Assembly (NCBI GenBank): GCA_016786765.1 | Contig: JAEUUZ010000017.1 | Location: 1 to 64,000 of the forward strand | Direction of reading: 5' to 3' | Origin: Chitinophagales bacterium | GTDB lineage: Bacteria > Bacteroidota > Bacteroidia > Chitinophagales > LD1 | DNA length: 64,000 bases | In this document: in pieces, positions 46,006 to 55,265 of the stretch | How positions within the stretch are numbered: the stretch's first letter is position 1 | Layout of the letters: each line of letters begins with the position of its first letter | Position numbers and translations under genes: made by a program | The notes under the pieces: model-generated | The model's database searches: none | The model's input: the letters and a program-made list of their open reading frames with translations, nothing else | Told to the model about the DNA's origin: nothing

Positions 46006-46039
46006 AATTCACTTCATTTAATGGCAAACAAAAAGTTGA

Positions 46040-47065
46040 TTACTCCTGTGCTGTTGAATTTATCTTTTGTTCCCAATCCCAAGCGGTTCGCATCATATCG
46101 TCAATACCATAACGAATATGCCAGTTTAGTTCTCGTACAGCTTTATCGTTATTGGCATAAATGGATACAACATCACCTTCGCGTCTTCCCACCAATTCAT
46201 AATTCAGTTTCTTGCCGGAAACACGCTCAAACGAATGAATTGCTTCCAAAACTGTTACTCCGTTCCCGGTACCCAAGTTGAATATTTCCACTTGTTGCGT
46301 ATTCCGTTTTTCTTGTAAAAATTGTATTGCCTTAGTATGCGCATTGGCTATATCCATCACATGAATATAGTCGCGAATACACGTACCATCACGAGTAGGA
46401 TAATCGTGTCCGAAAACCATCAATTTTTCAAATTTACCAATGGCTGTTCCCGTAATTCGAGGAACAATATTGTACACAATACCTAACGGGTTTTCTCCGA
46501 TCAAATTCGAGTTATGTGCACCAACAGGATTGAAATAACGGAGTAAAACAAATTGTGTTGAACTAGTCTTGGCAAAGTCGGTAATAATGGCTTCGCCAAT
46601 TTGTTTGGTATGTGCATATGGACTTTCAGCTTTTTGCATTGGCGCTTCCTCAGTTACAGGTAACTGATTTACGTTGCCGTATACAGAGCAAGAAGATGAG
46701 AATACAAAATACGGGATAGAAAATTGCTTGCAAGCCTCTAATAAATTCATTAGCGACTCTAAGTTGTTTCTATAATATAACAAAGGGTTCTCCACTGATT
46801 CCGGAACAGACTTATAGGCTGCAAAATGAATGATGCCTTGGATATCGGTATGTTGTTCGAAAAATGAAAATAGAGATGTTTTGTTGCATAAATCAAAAAC
46901 AGTGTTCTCAATTTTGCGCTTTGCGATTTTGTTTATCGCTTCTATTGTTGTTGTTCTGGATCGGGAACCGTTATCTACTGAAACAGACTCAAAACCATTC
47001 TCGTCTAAATCAACAATGGTATGCGATCCGATGTAGCCGATGCCTCCGGTAACAAGTACTTTCAT
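46040..47065 (-). CDS. galE: UDP-glucose 4-epimerase
   Basis: 341 residues. The NAD motif GGIGYIGSHT is at residues 7-16, with a YAHTKQIGE segment providing the Tyr and Lys of the catalytic pair and the GalE-type YFNPVGAH and NLGTGNG motifs. It interconverts UDP-glucose and UDP-galactose. It overlaps the neighbouring epimerase gene by one base and belongs to a nucleotide-sugar operon. Confidence 0.95.
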   Translation of the reverse strand: MKVLVTGGIGYIGSHTIVDLDENGFESVSVDNGSRSRTTTIEAINKIAKRKIENTVFDLCNKTSLFSFFEQHTDIQGIIHFAAYKSVPESVENPLLYYRNNLESLMNLLEACKQFSIPYFVFSSSCSVYGNVNQLPVTEEAPMQKAESPYAHTKQIGEAIITDFAKTSSTQFVLLRYFNPVGAHNSNLIGENPLGIVYNIVPRITGTAIGKFEKLMVFGHDYPTRDGTCIRDYIHVMDIANAHTKAIQFLQEKRNTQQVEIFNLGTGNGVTVLEAIHSFERVSGKKLNYELVGRREGDVVSIYANNDKAVRELNWHIRYGIDDMMRTAWDWEQKINSTAQE

Positions 47066-48003
47066 TAATAGTGATATTGATTTGACTCAATCGTTTTTCT
47101 TATACCATCCGGAATTGTGGTTAGTTCACGACCTAATAAATCGCGCATTTTTGCAATGTCCGGTTTTCGTCTAGTCATATCACCCTCTTTCAAAGGTGGA
47201 AGGTAAACGATTTTGGATTTAGAGTTTGTGATCTCAATAATCATTTGCGCCAACTCCAACACCGAAACCTCAAAGTCGCTTCCAATGTTAACAGTATCAT
47301 TCACATGCAAATTGTTGTAAAAGGCATTTGCACATGCATCAACGTTATCTAATCGGTAACAAAATGTTCGTGTTTGAGAGCCATCACCGTAAATGGTAAT
47401 ATCTCTGTCATTTACTGCCGCATTGATAAACTTCGACATAACAAAATCCTGACTCTGTTTTGGTCCATAAGTGTTGAAAAACCGAAATATAGTATAGTCT
47501 AAATCAAATTCTTGTTTGTAAGAACGTAAAAAAGATTCGCCAACATTCTTAACAACCGCATATGGTAAACGCGAGTTAAGTGGAGTAGTTTGTTCATTTT
47601 GCGGATGCTCGAAGGGCTCTCCATATACTTCAGAAGACGAAGAGAAAAACACACGTTGAACGCCTGTGTTTTTGCATAAGTCAAGCAAGTAACGAAATCC
47701 GTTAATATCGTTCAAGACCGAAACAGGATTTTCGATGGTTCGTTTTACACCCACCACTGCTGCATAATGAAACACAAAATCGAATTGATACGACATCATT
47801 ACAGCTGCTAAATCCCTATAGGAGTTCGCATCACATTTAATAAACTTCCATCTGTCTTGATGGGTTGTAGGCAAACGACCTATGTTTCCGGTGCTTAAAT
47901 TGTCGACAACAATCACCATATTGTTTTCGTCTTCAATAAGTTTATCTACCATACACGAACCTACAAAACCGGCCCCCCCGGTTACCAAAATTTTTCTTTT
48001 CAT
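47065..48003 (-). CDS. NAD-dependent sugar-nucleotide epimerase/decarboxylase-like
   Basis: 312 residues. Rossmann motif GGAGFVGS, catalytic SSSSEVYG and YAVVKNVGE, and a late EGDMTRRKPDI. These fit UDP-glucuronate decarboxylase and related NAD-sugar enzymes; the precise reaction is not fixed. It probably supplies an activated sugar for surface glycans with galE and rfbA on either side. Confidence 0.88.
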   Translation of the reverse strand: MKRKILVTGGAGFVGSCMVDKLIEDENNMVIVVDNLSTGNIGRLPTTHQDRWKFIKCDANSYRDLAAVMMSYQFDFVFHYAAVVGVKRTIENPVSVLNDINGFRYLLDLCKNTGVQRVFFSSSSEVYGEPFEHPQNEQTTPLNSRLPYAVVKNVGESFLRSYKQEFDLDYTIFRFFNTYGPKQSQDFVMSKFINAAVNDRDITIYGDGSQTRTFCYRLDNVDACANAFYNNLHVNDTVNIGSDFEVSVLELAQMIIEITNSKSKIVYLPPLKEGDMTRRKPDIAKMRDLLGRELTTIPDGIRKTIESNQYHY

Positions 48004-48004
48004 C

Positions 48005-48865
48005 TTATCTGATTAAATCCATTAAATACTTCCCATATCCACTTTTCATTAGGGGCTCGGCTAGTTTTCTTAGTTCTTCTTTGCTGATAAATCCTTGACG
48101 GTAGGCCTCTTCTTCAATACAGCCCACTTTTAATCCTTGTCGTTGTTCAATCACCTGCACAAATTGCGAAGCTTGCATTAGCGAATCAAATGTGCCGGTA
48201 TCTAACCAAGCGGTTCCACGGTCGAGGATACCTACTTTCAAATTCTTGCGTTGTAAATATTCTTTGTTTACATCGGTGATTTCGTATTCGCCTCTCGGAC
48301 TTGGCTTCAAGTCTTTTGCGATTTGAATCACATCGTTATCGTAAAAATATAGTCCCGGTACAGCGTAGTTCGATTTTGGCACCAATGGTTTTTCTTCAAT
48401 CGAAATTGCTGTTCCGTTTTCGTCAAACTCTACAACACCGTATCGTTCAGGGTCTGAAACATGGTAGGCAAAAACAACACCGCCATCGGGGTCGCTATTG
48501 GCTTTCAACAACTGATCCAAACCGGTTCCGTAGAAAATATTATCGCCCAAAATAAGAGCGGCTTTATCCTTACCGATAAAATCTGCGCCCAAAACAAAGG
48601 CTTGTGCGAGTCCGTTAGGTTCGTGTTGAATTTTATAGGAAAATGAACACCCATATTTTTTCCCATCTCCAAGTAATCTTTCAAAATTAGGCAAATCAGT
48701 AGGTGTAGAAATAATTAAAATTTCATTTATGCCGGCTTTCATCAATACCGATAGCGGATAATATATCATTGGCTTATCATAGATGGGCATAATCTGCTTA
48801 CTGATCGCGTAAGTGATTGGATATAATCGAGTGCCCGAACCTCCTGCAAGTATAATTCCCTTCAT
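48005..48865 (-). CDS. rfbA: glucose-1-phosphate thymidylyltransferase
   Basis: 286 residues from ATG 48865. The nucleotidyltransferase N-terminus is intact ([19 protein letters not shown]), with the [19 protein letters not shown] segment and ILGDNIFYG, all diagnostic of RmlA/RfbA. It makes dTDP-glucose for dTDP-sugar synthesis. No rfbB-type dehydratase is next to it in this window. First gene of the sugar operon. Confidence 0.95.
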   Translation of the reverse strand: MKGIILAGGSGTRLYPITYAISKQIMPIYDKPMIYYPLSVLMKAGINEILIISTPTDLPNFERLLGDGKKYGCSFSYKIQHEPNGLAQAFVLGADFIGKDKAALILGDNIFYGTGLDQLLKANSDPDGGVVFAYHVSDPERYGVVEFDENGTAISIEEKPLVPKSNYAVPGLYFYDNDVIQIAKDLKPSPRGEYEITDVNKEYLQRKNLKVGILDRGTAWLDTGTFDSLMQASQFVQVIEQRQGLKVGCIEEEAYRQGFISKEELRKLAEPLMKSGYGKYLMDLIR

Positions 48866-48933
48866 CAATTGTTAGTTTACTATTTCAATGCCAATTTAAG
48901 AATATTCTGATTTTTTTGTATTCAGCGCACCAA

Positions 48934-49626
48934 TTACTTGATATTGTTGAGTTTTTGCTGCACAGTGTTCAGCACGGCATTCTGTTTTGCAATTACATCT
49001 TTTTGTTTCTCTTGGTTGCTTTTCGCGGTACCGATATTTGCTTCTTCTTCTTTAATTTTCTTTTCTCGATTAGCAATTTCGACTTTGTGATCTTCAATGT
49101 TGCCTTCTGCCTTTTTTTGGTCTTTCACAAAACCCTCGAGTATTTTTTGCTCAGCTTTAGCTTTATCTTTTTCGTTTTCCAATTCTTCTTTTACCGCTTG
49201 TTTATATTGTTCAATGGCAAAATCTTTTAAATACTTGTTGACTGCAATGCTTTTGTCGGGTGTAAGTTTTGACGACACAAAACTTTCACCGTCTGCCACC
49301 CAAATGCTCACGGTTACGCCTTCCGATGATTCTACAAATCGCCCAAAAATAGAAAAGGGCATACTGGAGATGTTTTTGTTTACCGCACCCAATAGACTGA
49401 TTTCGCCCTTTTCGTCAGTCAATTTTCCTTTCGCATCTTTCTTGATGTATTTTTTAAAATCGTTCACTACATCTTTTAGTTTTGCTTGTGGAATATCTAC
49501 CACGTATGCATTCCGGGTGCCGATGCTCATTTCTTTTTCTTGCTCAATAATTTTTAATTCTTTCTGTCCGAAACTTAAAAAGGGAAGCAATGCGAAAAGT
49601 AGGAATGTAAATGGCTTGAATTGCAT
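48934..49626 (-). CDS. exported coiled-coil protein, paralogue of the 40598-41737 gene
   Basis: 230 residues. Signal peptide (LLFALLPFLSFGQ), a globular domain of about 110 residues, then a coiled coil of about 90 residues (KKAEGNIEDHKVEIANREKK). It aligns with the 379-residue protein at 40598-41737 but has a much shorter coil. Only 6 bases separate it from the ABC permease gene, so it may be a partner of the exporter. Function unknown. Confidence 0.7.
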   Translation of the reverse strand: MQFKPFTFLLFALLPFLSFGQKELKIIEQEKEMSIGTRNAYVVDIPQAKLKDVVNDFKKYIKKDAKGKLTDEKGEISLLGAVNKNISSMPFSIFGRFVESSEGVTVSIWVADGESFVSSKLTPDKSIAVNKYLKDFAIEQYKQAVKEELENEKDKAKAEQKILEGFVKDQKKAEGNIEDHKVEIANREKKIKEEEANIGTAKSNQEKQKDVIAKQNAVLNTVQQKLNNIK

Positions 49627-49632
49627 GATTAT

Positions 49633-50943
49633 TTATTGAATTAACCAGTGAAAAATTTCTTTAAAGCTAATCTTTTTGCCATACATCAAAACCCCAATTC
49701 GGTATATTTTTCCGGCAAAATAAGTGATAAGCACAAAAGTGAGTATTAGCAGAAACAAAGAGAGTCCAATTTGCCATAATGGGGGCTGGTAAGCTAATAG
49801 GGCAGGCATTATTACAGGCGATGTGAACGGGATAATACTTCCCCAGAATGCAACATTGCCTTCCGGATCATTTAATGCGGTTATCATCATCATAAAGGCA
49901 ATGATAATCGGCAACATAATAGGAAGTGTGAGCGACTGAGCGTTCGTTTCATCATTACCCACAGCTCCTACAGCTGCAAACATGGTTCCGTAAAGAAAAA
50001 AGCCAAGCAGAAAATAAACCAGCACTCCAATGCCTATCCACCCGAAATGAATGTCTTTCAAACTCATAACCATGCCCTGTATTTCAGACTGATCGACCGG
50101 ACTATTCATGCCGGAAGGTGCGCCCGATATGCCGTTAGCGTCTACACCGATCAAAAAGAGTAATGGCGCTAAAAACAAATTCCCAATAAACAGTAGTGCA
50201 ATCCAAACTGAAAATTGAGTAAGTCCAACTGCGCCAACACCTATAATTTTACCAAACATCAACTGAAAGGGTTTCACGCTCGAAATCAATACTTCCATTA
50301 CCCGATTCGTTTTTTCTTCCATAACACCTCGCAAAATCATGGTGCCGTATATGGTAATGGTTATGTAAATCAACATTCCGGTGAGGTAGCCAATCACAGA
50401 GGCCAGATTAACAAAAGCACTCTTATCGTCTCCCGATTCGAAGCGTTCGTAATTTATGGTAACTTCTTTTTCAAAATCAACATCCGACACATTGCTTTGT
50501 GCAAAGTGTTGAAACCGAAGTTTGAGCACTGCTTTATTGATGGCCTTGTCTATGTAATTTCTAACGCCTATCCCTGCTCGCTTTCTTGAAATAAACGTAA
50601 TCGGAGTTCGTCCGCTATTTTTTAAATCAAAGTCAGCCGGAATTAGCACAAGCCCGTCATACGAAGCGGTTTCAAATGCGGCATCGGAATTATTTTCATT
50701 AATCGTTTTTTTGAAGTAGAGGGAGCCATCTTCTTTATCGGCAAAGGGAATGTCTTTAAACAAGCCGCTTTTATCTTCTATGGCAATTTGCTTTATGCTA
50801 TCGCTGCCCGATTTTGTCAACAAAACAGTAACGATTGGGAGCCCTAAAAACAAAAGCGGTGCTAGGAGTGTGGTGAACAAAAACGATTTTGTTTTCACTC
50901 GCGAGCTATATTCCCTCCAAATTATGTAGCCAATCTTACGCAT
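49633..50943 (-). CDS. ABC-2 type transporter permease
   Basis: 436 residues. Helix 1 (residues 20-45) is followed by an extracytoplasmic domain of about 150 residues and a C-terminal cluster of five helices with a VMEVLISSVKPFQLMFGKI coupling segment, as in NatB-type sodium/drug exporters. The start overlaps the ATPase stop by 8 bases. The substrate is unknown. Confidence 0.9.
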   Translation of the reverse strand: MRKIGYIIWREYSSRVKTKSFLFTTLLAPLLFLGLPIVTVLLTKSGSDSIKQIAIEDKSGLFKDIPFADKEDGSLYFKKTINENNSDAAFETASYDGLVLIPADFDLKNSGRTPITFISRKRAGIGVRNYIDKAINKAVLKLRFQHFAQSNVSDVDFEKEVTINYERFESGDDKSAFVNLASVIGYLTGMLIYITITIYGTMILRGVMEEKTNRVMEVLISSVKPFQLMFGKIIGVGAVGLTQFSVWIALLFIGNLFLAPLLFLIGVDANGISGAPSGMNSPVDQSEIQGMVMSLKDIHFGWIGIGVLVYFLLGFFLYGTMFAAVGAVGNDETNAQSLTLPIMLPIIIAFMMMITALNDPEGNVAFWGSIIPFTSPVIMPALLAYQPPLWQIGLSLFLLILTFVLITYFAGKIYRIGVLMYGKKISFKEIFHWLIQ

Positions 50944-51838
50944 GTGTACTACTGTTTACTTGTTGAATGAAAATTTGCTGCACCGTTGGCAATATTTCTT
51001 GAAAAGAACTGATTTGAAGCCCTCTATCCAAAAGCAAGCGAAGTAATTCCGCATTTGATTTTTCATTCGCCTTCAGCACCATGTGGTTTGCGCTTTGTTC
51101 CACTACAGCTATTCCTGAAATAGCTATATTTTCGGTACTTTCAGAAAATTTCACTTCAAAAATCGATTGTTTAAATCGGCTCTTTAGTTCCATTACATCT
51201 CCATGTAAAATTAAATGTCCTTTATTAATGAGTCCAATTTCATCGCATATCTGATCCACTTGCTCCATGCGGTGGGTAGAGAAAATAATAGTTTTTCCTT
51301 CTGCCTTTAATCGATGAATTTCTTCATCAATGATTTGCGAGTTGATGGGGTCAAGTCCCGAAAAGGGCTCATCCAAAATCAACAATTCCGGCTCGTGAAT
51401 GACAGTGCCTATGAATTGCACTTTTTGACTCATCCCCTTCGATAACTCTTCGATTTTTTTGTCACGCCACGACTCAATAGCTAAGCGCTGAAGCCACTGC
51501 ACAGTTTTTGTTTTAGCATCATTTGCGCTCAAGCCTTTGAGCTTAGCTAGATATACTAAGTGGTCGTATACTTTCATGTTTTTGTACAAGCCACGCTCTT
51601 CGGGCATGTAGCCAATACGCTCGGTATGCTTGTCGTTATGCGGTTTTCCGTCAAACAAAATGGTTCCTGTGTCGGGCAAAAGAATTCGCGTAATCATACG
51701 AATCAACGTGGTTTTGCCTGCTCCATTCGGCCCCAGCAATCCAAAAATTTTTCCTTTTTGAATCGATAAACTGATATCGTCATTCGCTTTGTAATCGCCA
51801 AATTTTTTCGAAACATGCTCGATGGAAAGAAAACTCAT
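50936..51838 (-). CDS. ABC transporter ATP-binding protein, NatA-like
   Basis: 300 residues with Walker A GPNGAGKTT, the signature LSKGMSQKVQF, Walker B LLILDEPFSGLDP and the switch His in STHRMEQ. A C-terminal domain of about 70 residues, typical of this group, follows. Paired with the overlapping permease gene. Confidence 0.95.
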   Translation of the reverse strand: MSFLSIEHVSKKFGDYKANDDISLSIQKGKIFGLLGPNGAGKTTLIRMITRILLPDTGTILFDGKPHNDKHTERIGYMPEERGLYKNMKVYDHLVYLAKLKGLSANDAKTKTVQWLQRLAIESWRDKKIEELSKGMSQKVQFIGTVIHEPELLILDEPFSGLDPINSQIIDEEIHRLKAEGKTIIFSTHRMEQVDQICDEIGLINKGHLILHGDVMELKSRFKQSIFEVKFSESTENIAISGIAVVEQSANHMVLKANEKSNAELLRLLLDRGLQISSFQEILPTVQQIFIQQVNSSTHA

Positions 51839-51861
51839 TTTGCTGCGCTTAGTATGTTCAA

Positions 51862-52452
51862 TTATTTTGCTCGTTTCACCGTTACTGAAACAAAAGTGAG
51901 ATGAAACTCCATTTCAGTGATTTGTCCGTCTTTGTAACGATACACATTTCGATTGCCATCCGAGCTTTTAAATTCGTAGGCATCTGGGGCAATTTTTTTT
52001 ATATCGGCAAAAGTACCATCGGGTTCGTAGAAAATGCGTTTCACATTTTTGGGCTCTTGAACATATAAACTGGATACAGAATAGGTTGGTGTTTCGTTTA
52101 CAGTAAATGTTTTACCGTTTACACTCCCCTTATAGCCGTTTTTATCGGAGGTAACTTTGCAAATTCTTTGACCGCTGGTATTTTCAACTTTGTCGTGCAC
52201 CGAGCTCACCAATTTTCCGTCTTTAAACACCACCTCACATCGGGTTTTACTGGTTCTGTCAGTCCATAAGATTTTTGCACGCGCATCAGATGTCATTACA
52301 AAATAATCGGAGCCGTCACTGCGCTTTTCGTGGGTGACTATTATTGTCCCGATTTTGCTTCCCAATAGGAACATATCGTATTTATATGTATCGGTTGCAA
52401 AAGTGCTTACCGAAAAGAAAAACAGTAATAATGTAGTGGATAAAGTTCTCAT
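51862..52452 (-). CDS. exported DUF6134-like protein
   Basis: 196 residues. Signal peptide (LLLFFFSVSTFA) then a beta-rich domain: YDMFLLGSKIGTIIVT, then alternating strands to the end (TEMEFHLTFVSVTV). The pattern fits the Bacteroidetes DUF6134 family of unknown role. It lies 23 bases upstream of the ABC ATPase start and may be the first gene of that unit. Confidence 0.65.
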   Translation of the reverse strand: MRTLSTTLLLFFFSVSTFATDTYKYDMFLLGSKIGTIIVTHEKRSDGSDYFVMTSDARAKILWTDRTSKTRCEVVFKDGKLVSSVHDKVENTSGQRICKVTSDKNGYKGSVNGKTFTVNETPTYSVSSLYVQEPKNVKRIFYEPDGTFADIKKIAPDAYEFKSSDGNRNVYRYKDGQITEMEFHLTFVSVTVKRAK

Positions 52453-52465
52453 GCTTAAAAATAAA

Positions 52466-52493
52466 AAAGCAACCCAATATTTTGAGTTGCTTT
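52466..52493 (-). terminator. terminator of the DUF6249 gene
   Basis: On the minus strand AAAGCAAC at 52466-52473 (reading the plus strand) pairs with GTTGCTTT at 52486-52493, with inner CAA/TTG pairs. It lies about 22 bases after the DUF6249 stop and is followed by a T-rich run. Confidence 0.7.
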
Positions 52494-52515
52494 CTATAAA
52501 GTAATTGTAAATTAT

Positions 52516-52869
52516 TTATGAAGTTGGCTTATCGTCATTTTTGAACATGGTTAAACCAATAAAATACCCAAGTCCGCCAAACAGAAGCGCAAAACCAATC
52601 ACAATAATAGTTCCTTTTGAATCAGGTGCTGCTAAATAGGGTTTAGCGATATAACCCACCAACAAACCAAGTCCAATGCCGGCATAGGCTAGCGCTTTCA
52701 CAACCGGAGCCGTTGCCCCTTTTTGCGGCTTCCCTTCATAAGGGTTTAAGCCTTTTTCAATCATAGCCAATCGTTCTTTGTTTTTCGTGTAGATTGAAAA
52801 AATAGCCATTCCAACGCCTCCAATGATGGCAATAATGGGGATAAATACTCCGATGATGTTTTCGTCCAT
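52516..52869 (-). CDS. DUF6249-like two-TM protein
   Basis: 117 residues from ATG 52869; a longer frame would cross the promoter. Helix 1 (VFIPIIAIIGGVGMAIFSIY) is followed by the conserved NKERLAMIEKG block and two C-terminal helices. DUF6249 proteins sit next to ECF sigma/anti-sigma pairs in Bacteroidetes. Here it is divergent from the sigma gene and shares a mirrored promoter with it. Confidence 0.75.
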   Translation of the reverse strand: MDENIIGVFIPIIAIIGGVGMAIFSIYTKNKERLAMIEKGLNPYEGKPQKGATAPVVKALAYAGIGLGLLVGYIAKPYLAAPDSKGTIIVIGFALLFGGLGYFIGLTMFKNDDKPTS

Positions 52870-52911
52870 AATTTTTGTTTTTGATGTGATGAATGTTTGT
52901 TTGAAATCTAT

Positions 52912-52998
52912 GACCAAGATTCCAAACAAAAGGTTACAGTTTTTTAAAAAAATAAATTTTCCGACCGAAATGGTAACCTTTCTTATTATAGTATAGTC
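52912..52998. promoter_or_regulatory. divergent ECF-type promoters with mirrored AAC-N18-GTC elements
   Basis: Two 9-bp arms, AAAGGTTAC at 52929-52937 and GTAACCTTT at 52973-52981, are inverted repeats. On the plus strand AAC at 52975-52977 and GTC at 52996-52998 are 18 bases apart. On the minus strand AAC (52935-52933) and GTC (52914-52912) are also exactly 18 apart. ECF sigma factors recognise a -35 with AAC and a -10 with GTC at this spacing. The plus-strand promoter leads to the sigma gene itself, the minus-strand one to DUF6249. Confidence 0.65.
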
Positions 52999-53008
52999 TA
53001 AGACAATA

Positions 53009-53548
53009 ATGATGACGGAAGAGCAACTTATAGCATCGGTGAAGGCGGGCAATGTGCATGCCTATCGTTCGTTAGTGGCTAGGCATCAATCGCTTGTTTT
53101 TACTATGGTGTACCGAAGGGTAAATAGCCGTGAAGATGCTGAAGAAATTGCGCAGGATGTTTTTGTGAAAGCCTATAAATATATTGCATCGTTTAAAGGG
53201 GATGCGAAGTTTTCGACTTGGTTGTGTGCTATAGCAAATAATTCAACGTCTACTTTTCTTTCGAAACGAAAGTTAGTATTTAGTGAATTGAATGAACGAC
53301 ATGAACAACAGGAAGATCACGAAATCCTTTCCAGTCCTGAAGAAGAGCAGCTAAAATTAATCGAAAAGGCCATGTTGAAACTTCCGGCCGATGATGCACA
53401 AATTATTTCGCTCTTTTACCAAGGCGAACAAAGTTTGGCAGAAATAGCGGCTATACTTCAAATGGAAACCAATGCCGTGAAAGTAAAATTACACCGCGCG
53501 CGCGTGAAACTGAAAACAACAATTGAACAATTGACGATTCAAAAATAA
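53009..53548 (+). CDS. ECF sigma-70 factor
   Basis: 179 residues with region 2 (SREDAEEIAQDVFVKAYKYI and WLCAIANN) and region 4 (QSLAEIAAILQMETNAVKVKLHRARVKL). The start is ATG 53009 or 53012. The promoter lies immediately upstream, so the leader is very short. Together with the downstream anti-sigma gene it makes a self-regulated stress or envelope response. Confidence 0.95.
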   Translation: MMTEEQLIASVKAGNVHAYRSLVARHQSLVFTMVYRRVNSREDAEEIAQDVFVKAYKYIASFKGDAKFSTWLCAIANNSTSTFLSKRKLVFSELNERHEQQEDHEILSSPEEEQLKLIEKAMLKLPADDAQIISLFYQGEQSLAEIAAILQMETNAVKVKLHRARVKLKTTIEQLTIQK

Positions 53549-53553
53549 AGATT

Positions 53554-54051
53554 ATGGAACGGGATGAAAAAATATTGGATTATATAGATGGACTGCTTTC
53601 TGCGAAAGAAGCAGAACAGGTGCGTGAAATGGTGGCTAGTGATAGTGAGTGGAAAGCCCGATACGATTCGTTTTTGGAGATGAATGCATTGTTTAACAGC
53701 ACTGAACTGCTTACACCTTCAACTTCATTTGTTGATCAAACGATGGCGCTTATCGACACGGAAACAAAAGCAGAAAGCAAAAGTGTTTCACCCATTCTAC
53801 GCTTCTTTCAGCTAACGGGTTGGCTATGGTTAGGATTAACGATGCTACTTTTTACCGATTTCAACACATCCGTTTTTTCACAGCTAGTGCAACTAGGAAT
53901 TGCTGATTTTGCTTTCATCAGTAAAAGCGGAATTCATTTGCTTTTTGGCAATAGCGCTATGCTTTGGGTATTTGGTGTGATGTTCATTGCATATATTGCT
54001 GTGAGTAACTACGATGAAGACAATAGTTTGTTTAAGGAGATACTGAATTGA
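53554..54051 (+). CDS. putative anti-sigma factor
   Basis: 165 residues, 5 bases after the sigma gene. The N-terminal helical domain (ILDYIDGLLSAKEAEQV, then VASDSEWKARYDSFLEM) is the usual Bacteroidetes anti-sigma sigma-binding part. Two hydrophobic helices lie near residues 88-105 and 128-150. No zinc-binding HxxxCxxC site is present. It would hold the sigma factor at the membrane until a signal arrives. Confidence 0.75.
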   Translation: MERDEKILDYIDGLLSAKEAEQVREMVASDSEWKARYDSFLEMNALFNSTELLTPSTSFVDQTMALIDTETKAESKSVSPILRFFQLTGWLWLGLTMLLFTDFNTSVFSQLVQLGIADFAFISKSGIHLLFGNSAMLWVFGVMFIAYIAVSNYDEDNSLFKEILN

Positions 54052-54052
54052 A

Positions 54053-55222
54053 TTACTCCCCAAAAATATCCTTCATTTTATCGAAAAAGCCGCGCTCGGT
54101 TTTTAATCCACTTTTCGGTTTGAAACCCGGAGATTCGCGCATTTTTTCCAATAACTTTTTGTCTTCAGCATTCAATTCCGTTGGTGAATACACGTTCACA
54201 ATAATCAATTGATCGCCTTTACCATAGCTGTTCACCGATGGCAAACCTTTACTGCCCAAACGAAGAATTTTGCCTGCTTGTGTGCCGGCAGGTACTTTTA
54301 TTTTTGCTCTTCCTTCGATGGTTGGCACTTCAACACTACAACCCAAAACAATATCGGCATAATTCAAGAACAAATGATAAATCACATGTTGCCCGTCTAT
54401 TTCTAATTCCGGGTGTTTTTCTACTTCTATTTGTACAATTAAATCTCCTGCCGGTCCGCCTTGCTCACCTGCGTTCCCTTTGCCGGTAACCGACATTTGC
54501 ATGCCTTCTTGCAAACCTGCCGGAAGGTTCAAGTCTAATTGCTCTTCGCCATAGTCCGTTCCAATACCGTTACACGTTGTACATTTTTTGGTAATGGTTT
54601 GTCCGCTTCCGTTGCAATACGGACAGGTAGACTGCGTTTGCATTTGCCCCAAAAAGGTATTGGTTACTTTGCGCACAACACCCGAGCCTCCGCAATGCGT
54701 ACAACGACCAACCGAGTTTTTATCTTTCGCTCCAGAGCCATCGCAAGTGGCACAAGCTACCTGCTTTTTTACTTTAATAGATTTTGTAACACCGTTCGCT
54801 ACATCTTGTAAAGTCAACTTTACCTTAATACGCAAATTCGCGCCTTTACGTCCGCGTTGTTGTCCGCCACTTCTTCTTCCACCGCCAAAAAAGTCTTCGA
54901 AACCACCGCCTCCTCCGCCACCGCCAAAGATGTCGCCAAAGTTTCTGAAAATATCTTCCATGTTGCCATAGCCACCACCGCCATAGCCACCGCCCATATC
55001 GTTGGCTGCATGTCCGTATTGATCGTATTTCGCTTTTTTTGTAGGGTCACTGAGCACCTCATAGGCTTCAGCTGCTTCTTTAAATTTATCTTCAGCCGCT
55101 TTGTCGCCCTGATTTCTATCGGGATGATATTTCAACGCCACTTTCCGGTAGGCTTTTTTGATTTCTTCTGCCGTTGCGCCTTTGGCTACTTCCAATATTT
55201 CGTAATAGTCTCGTTTTGCCAT
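54053..55222 (-). CDS. dnaJ: chaperone DnaJ (Hsp40)
   Basis: 389 residues. J-domain with HPD (KYHPDRNQ), a Gly/Phe-rich linker, and four CxxCxGxG zinc-finger repeats ([32 protein letters not shown]). The C-terminal substrate-binding domain is complete. It delivers unfolded protein to DnaK. It is 43 bases after grpE; no dnaK is in the window. Confidence 0.97.
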   Translation of the reverse strand: MAKRDYYEILEVAKGATAEEIKKAYRKVALKYHPDRNQGDKAAEDKFKEAAEAYEVLSDPTKKAKYDQYGHAANDMGGGYGGGGYGNMEDIFRNFGDIFGGGGGGGGFEDFFGGGRRSGGQQRGRKGANLRIKVKLTLQDVANGVTKSIKVKKQVACATCDGSGAKDKNSVGRCTHCGGSGVVRKVTNTFLGQMQTQSTCPYCNGSGQTITKKCTTCNGIGTDYGEEQLDLNLPAGLQEGMQMSVTGKGNAGEQGGPAGDLIVQIEVEKHPELEIDGQHVIYHLFLNYADIVLGCSVEVPTIEGRAKIKVPAGTQAGKILRLGSKGLPSVNSYGKGDQLIIVNVYSPTELNAEDKKLLEKMRESPGFKPKSGLKTERGFFDKMKDIFGE

Positions 55223-55265
55223 GTGTTTTTTGCTAAAATTCTGAATGGATAAAATGAAGTGGTGA

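Noticed and set aside
49097-49639. 180-codon frame antisense to the second coiled-coil gene
   Set aside because: Same cause: complement of the Lys/Glu-rich coding strand.
54588-54971. frame with a proline run antisense to dnaJ
   Set aside because: Produced by the complement of the Gly-rich linker of DnaJ.
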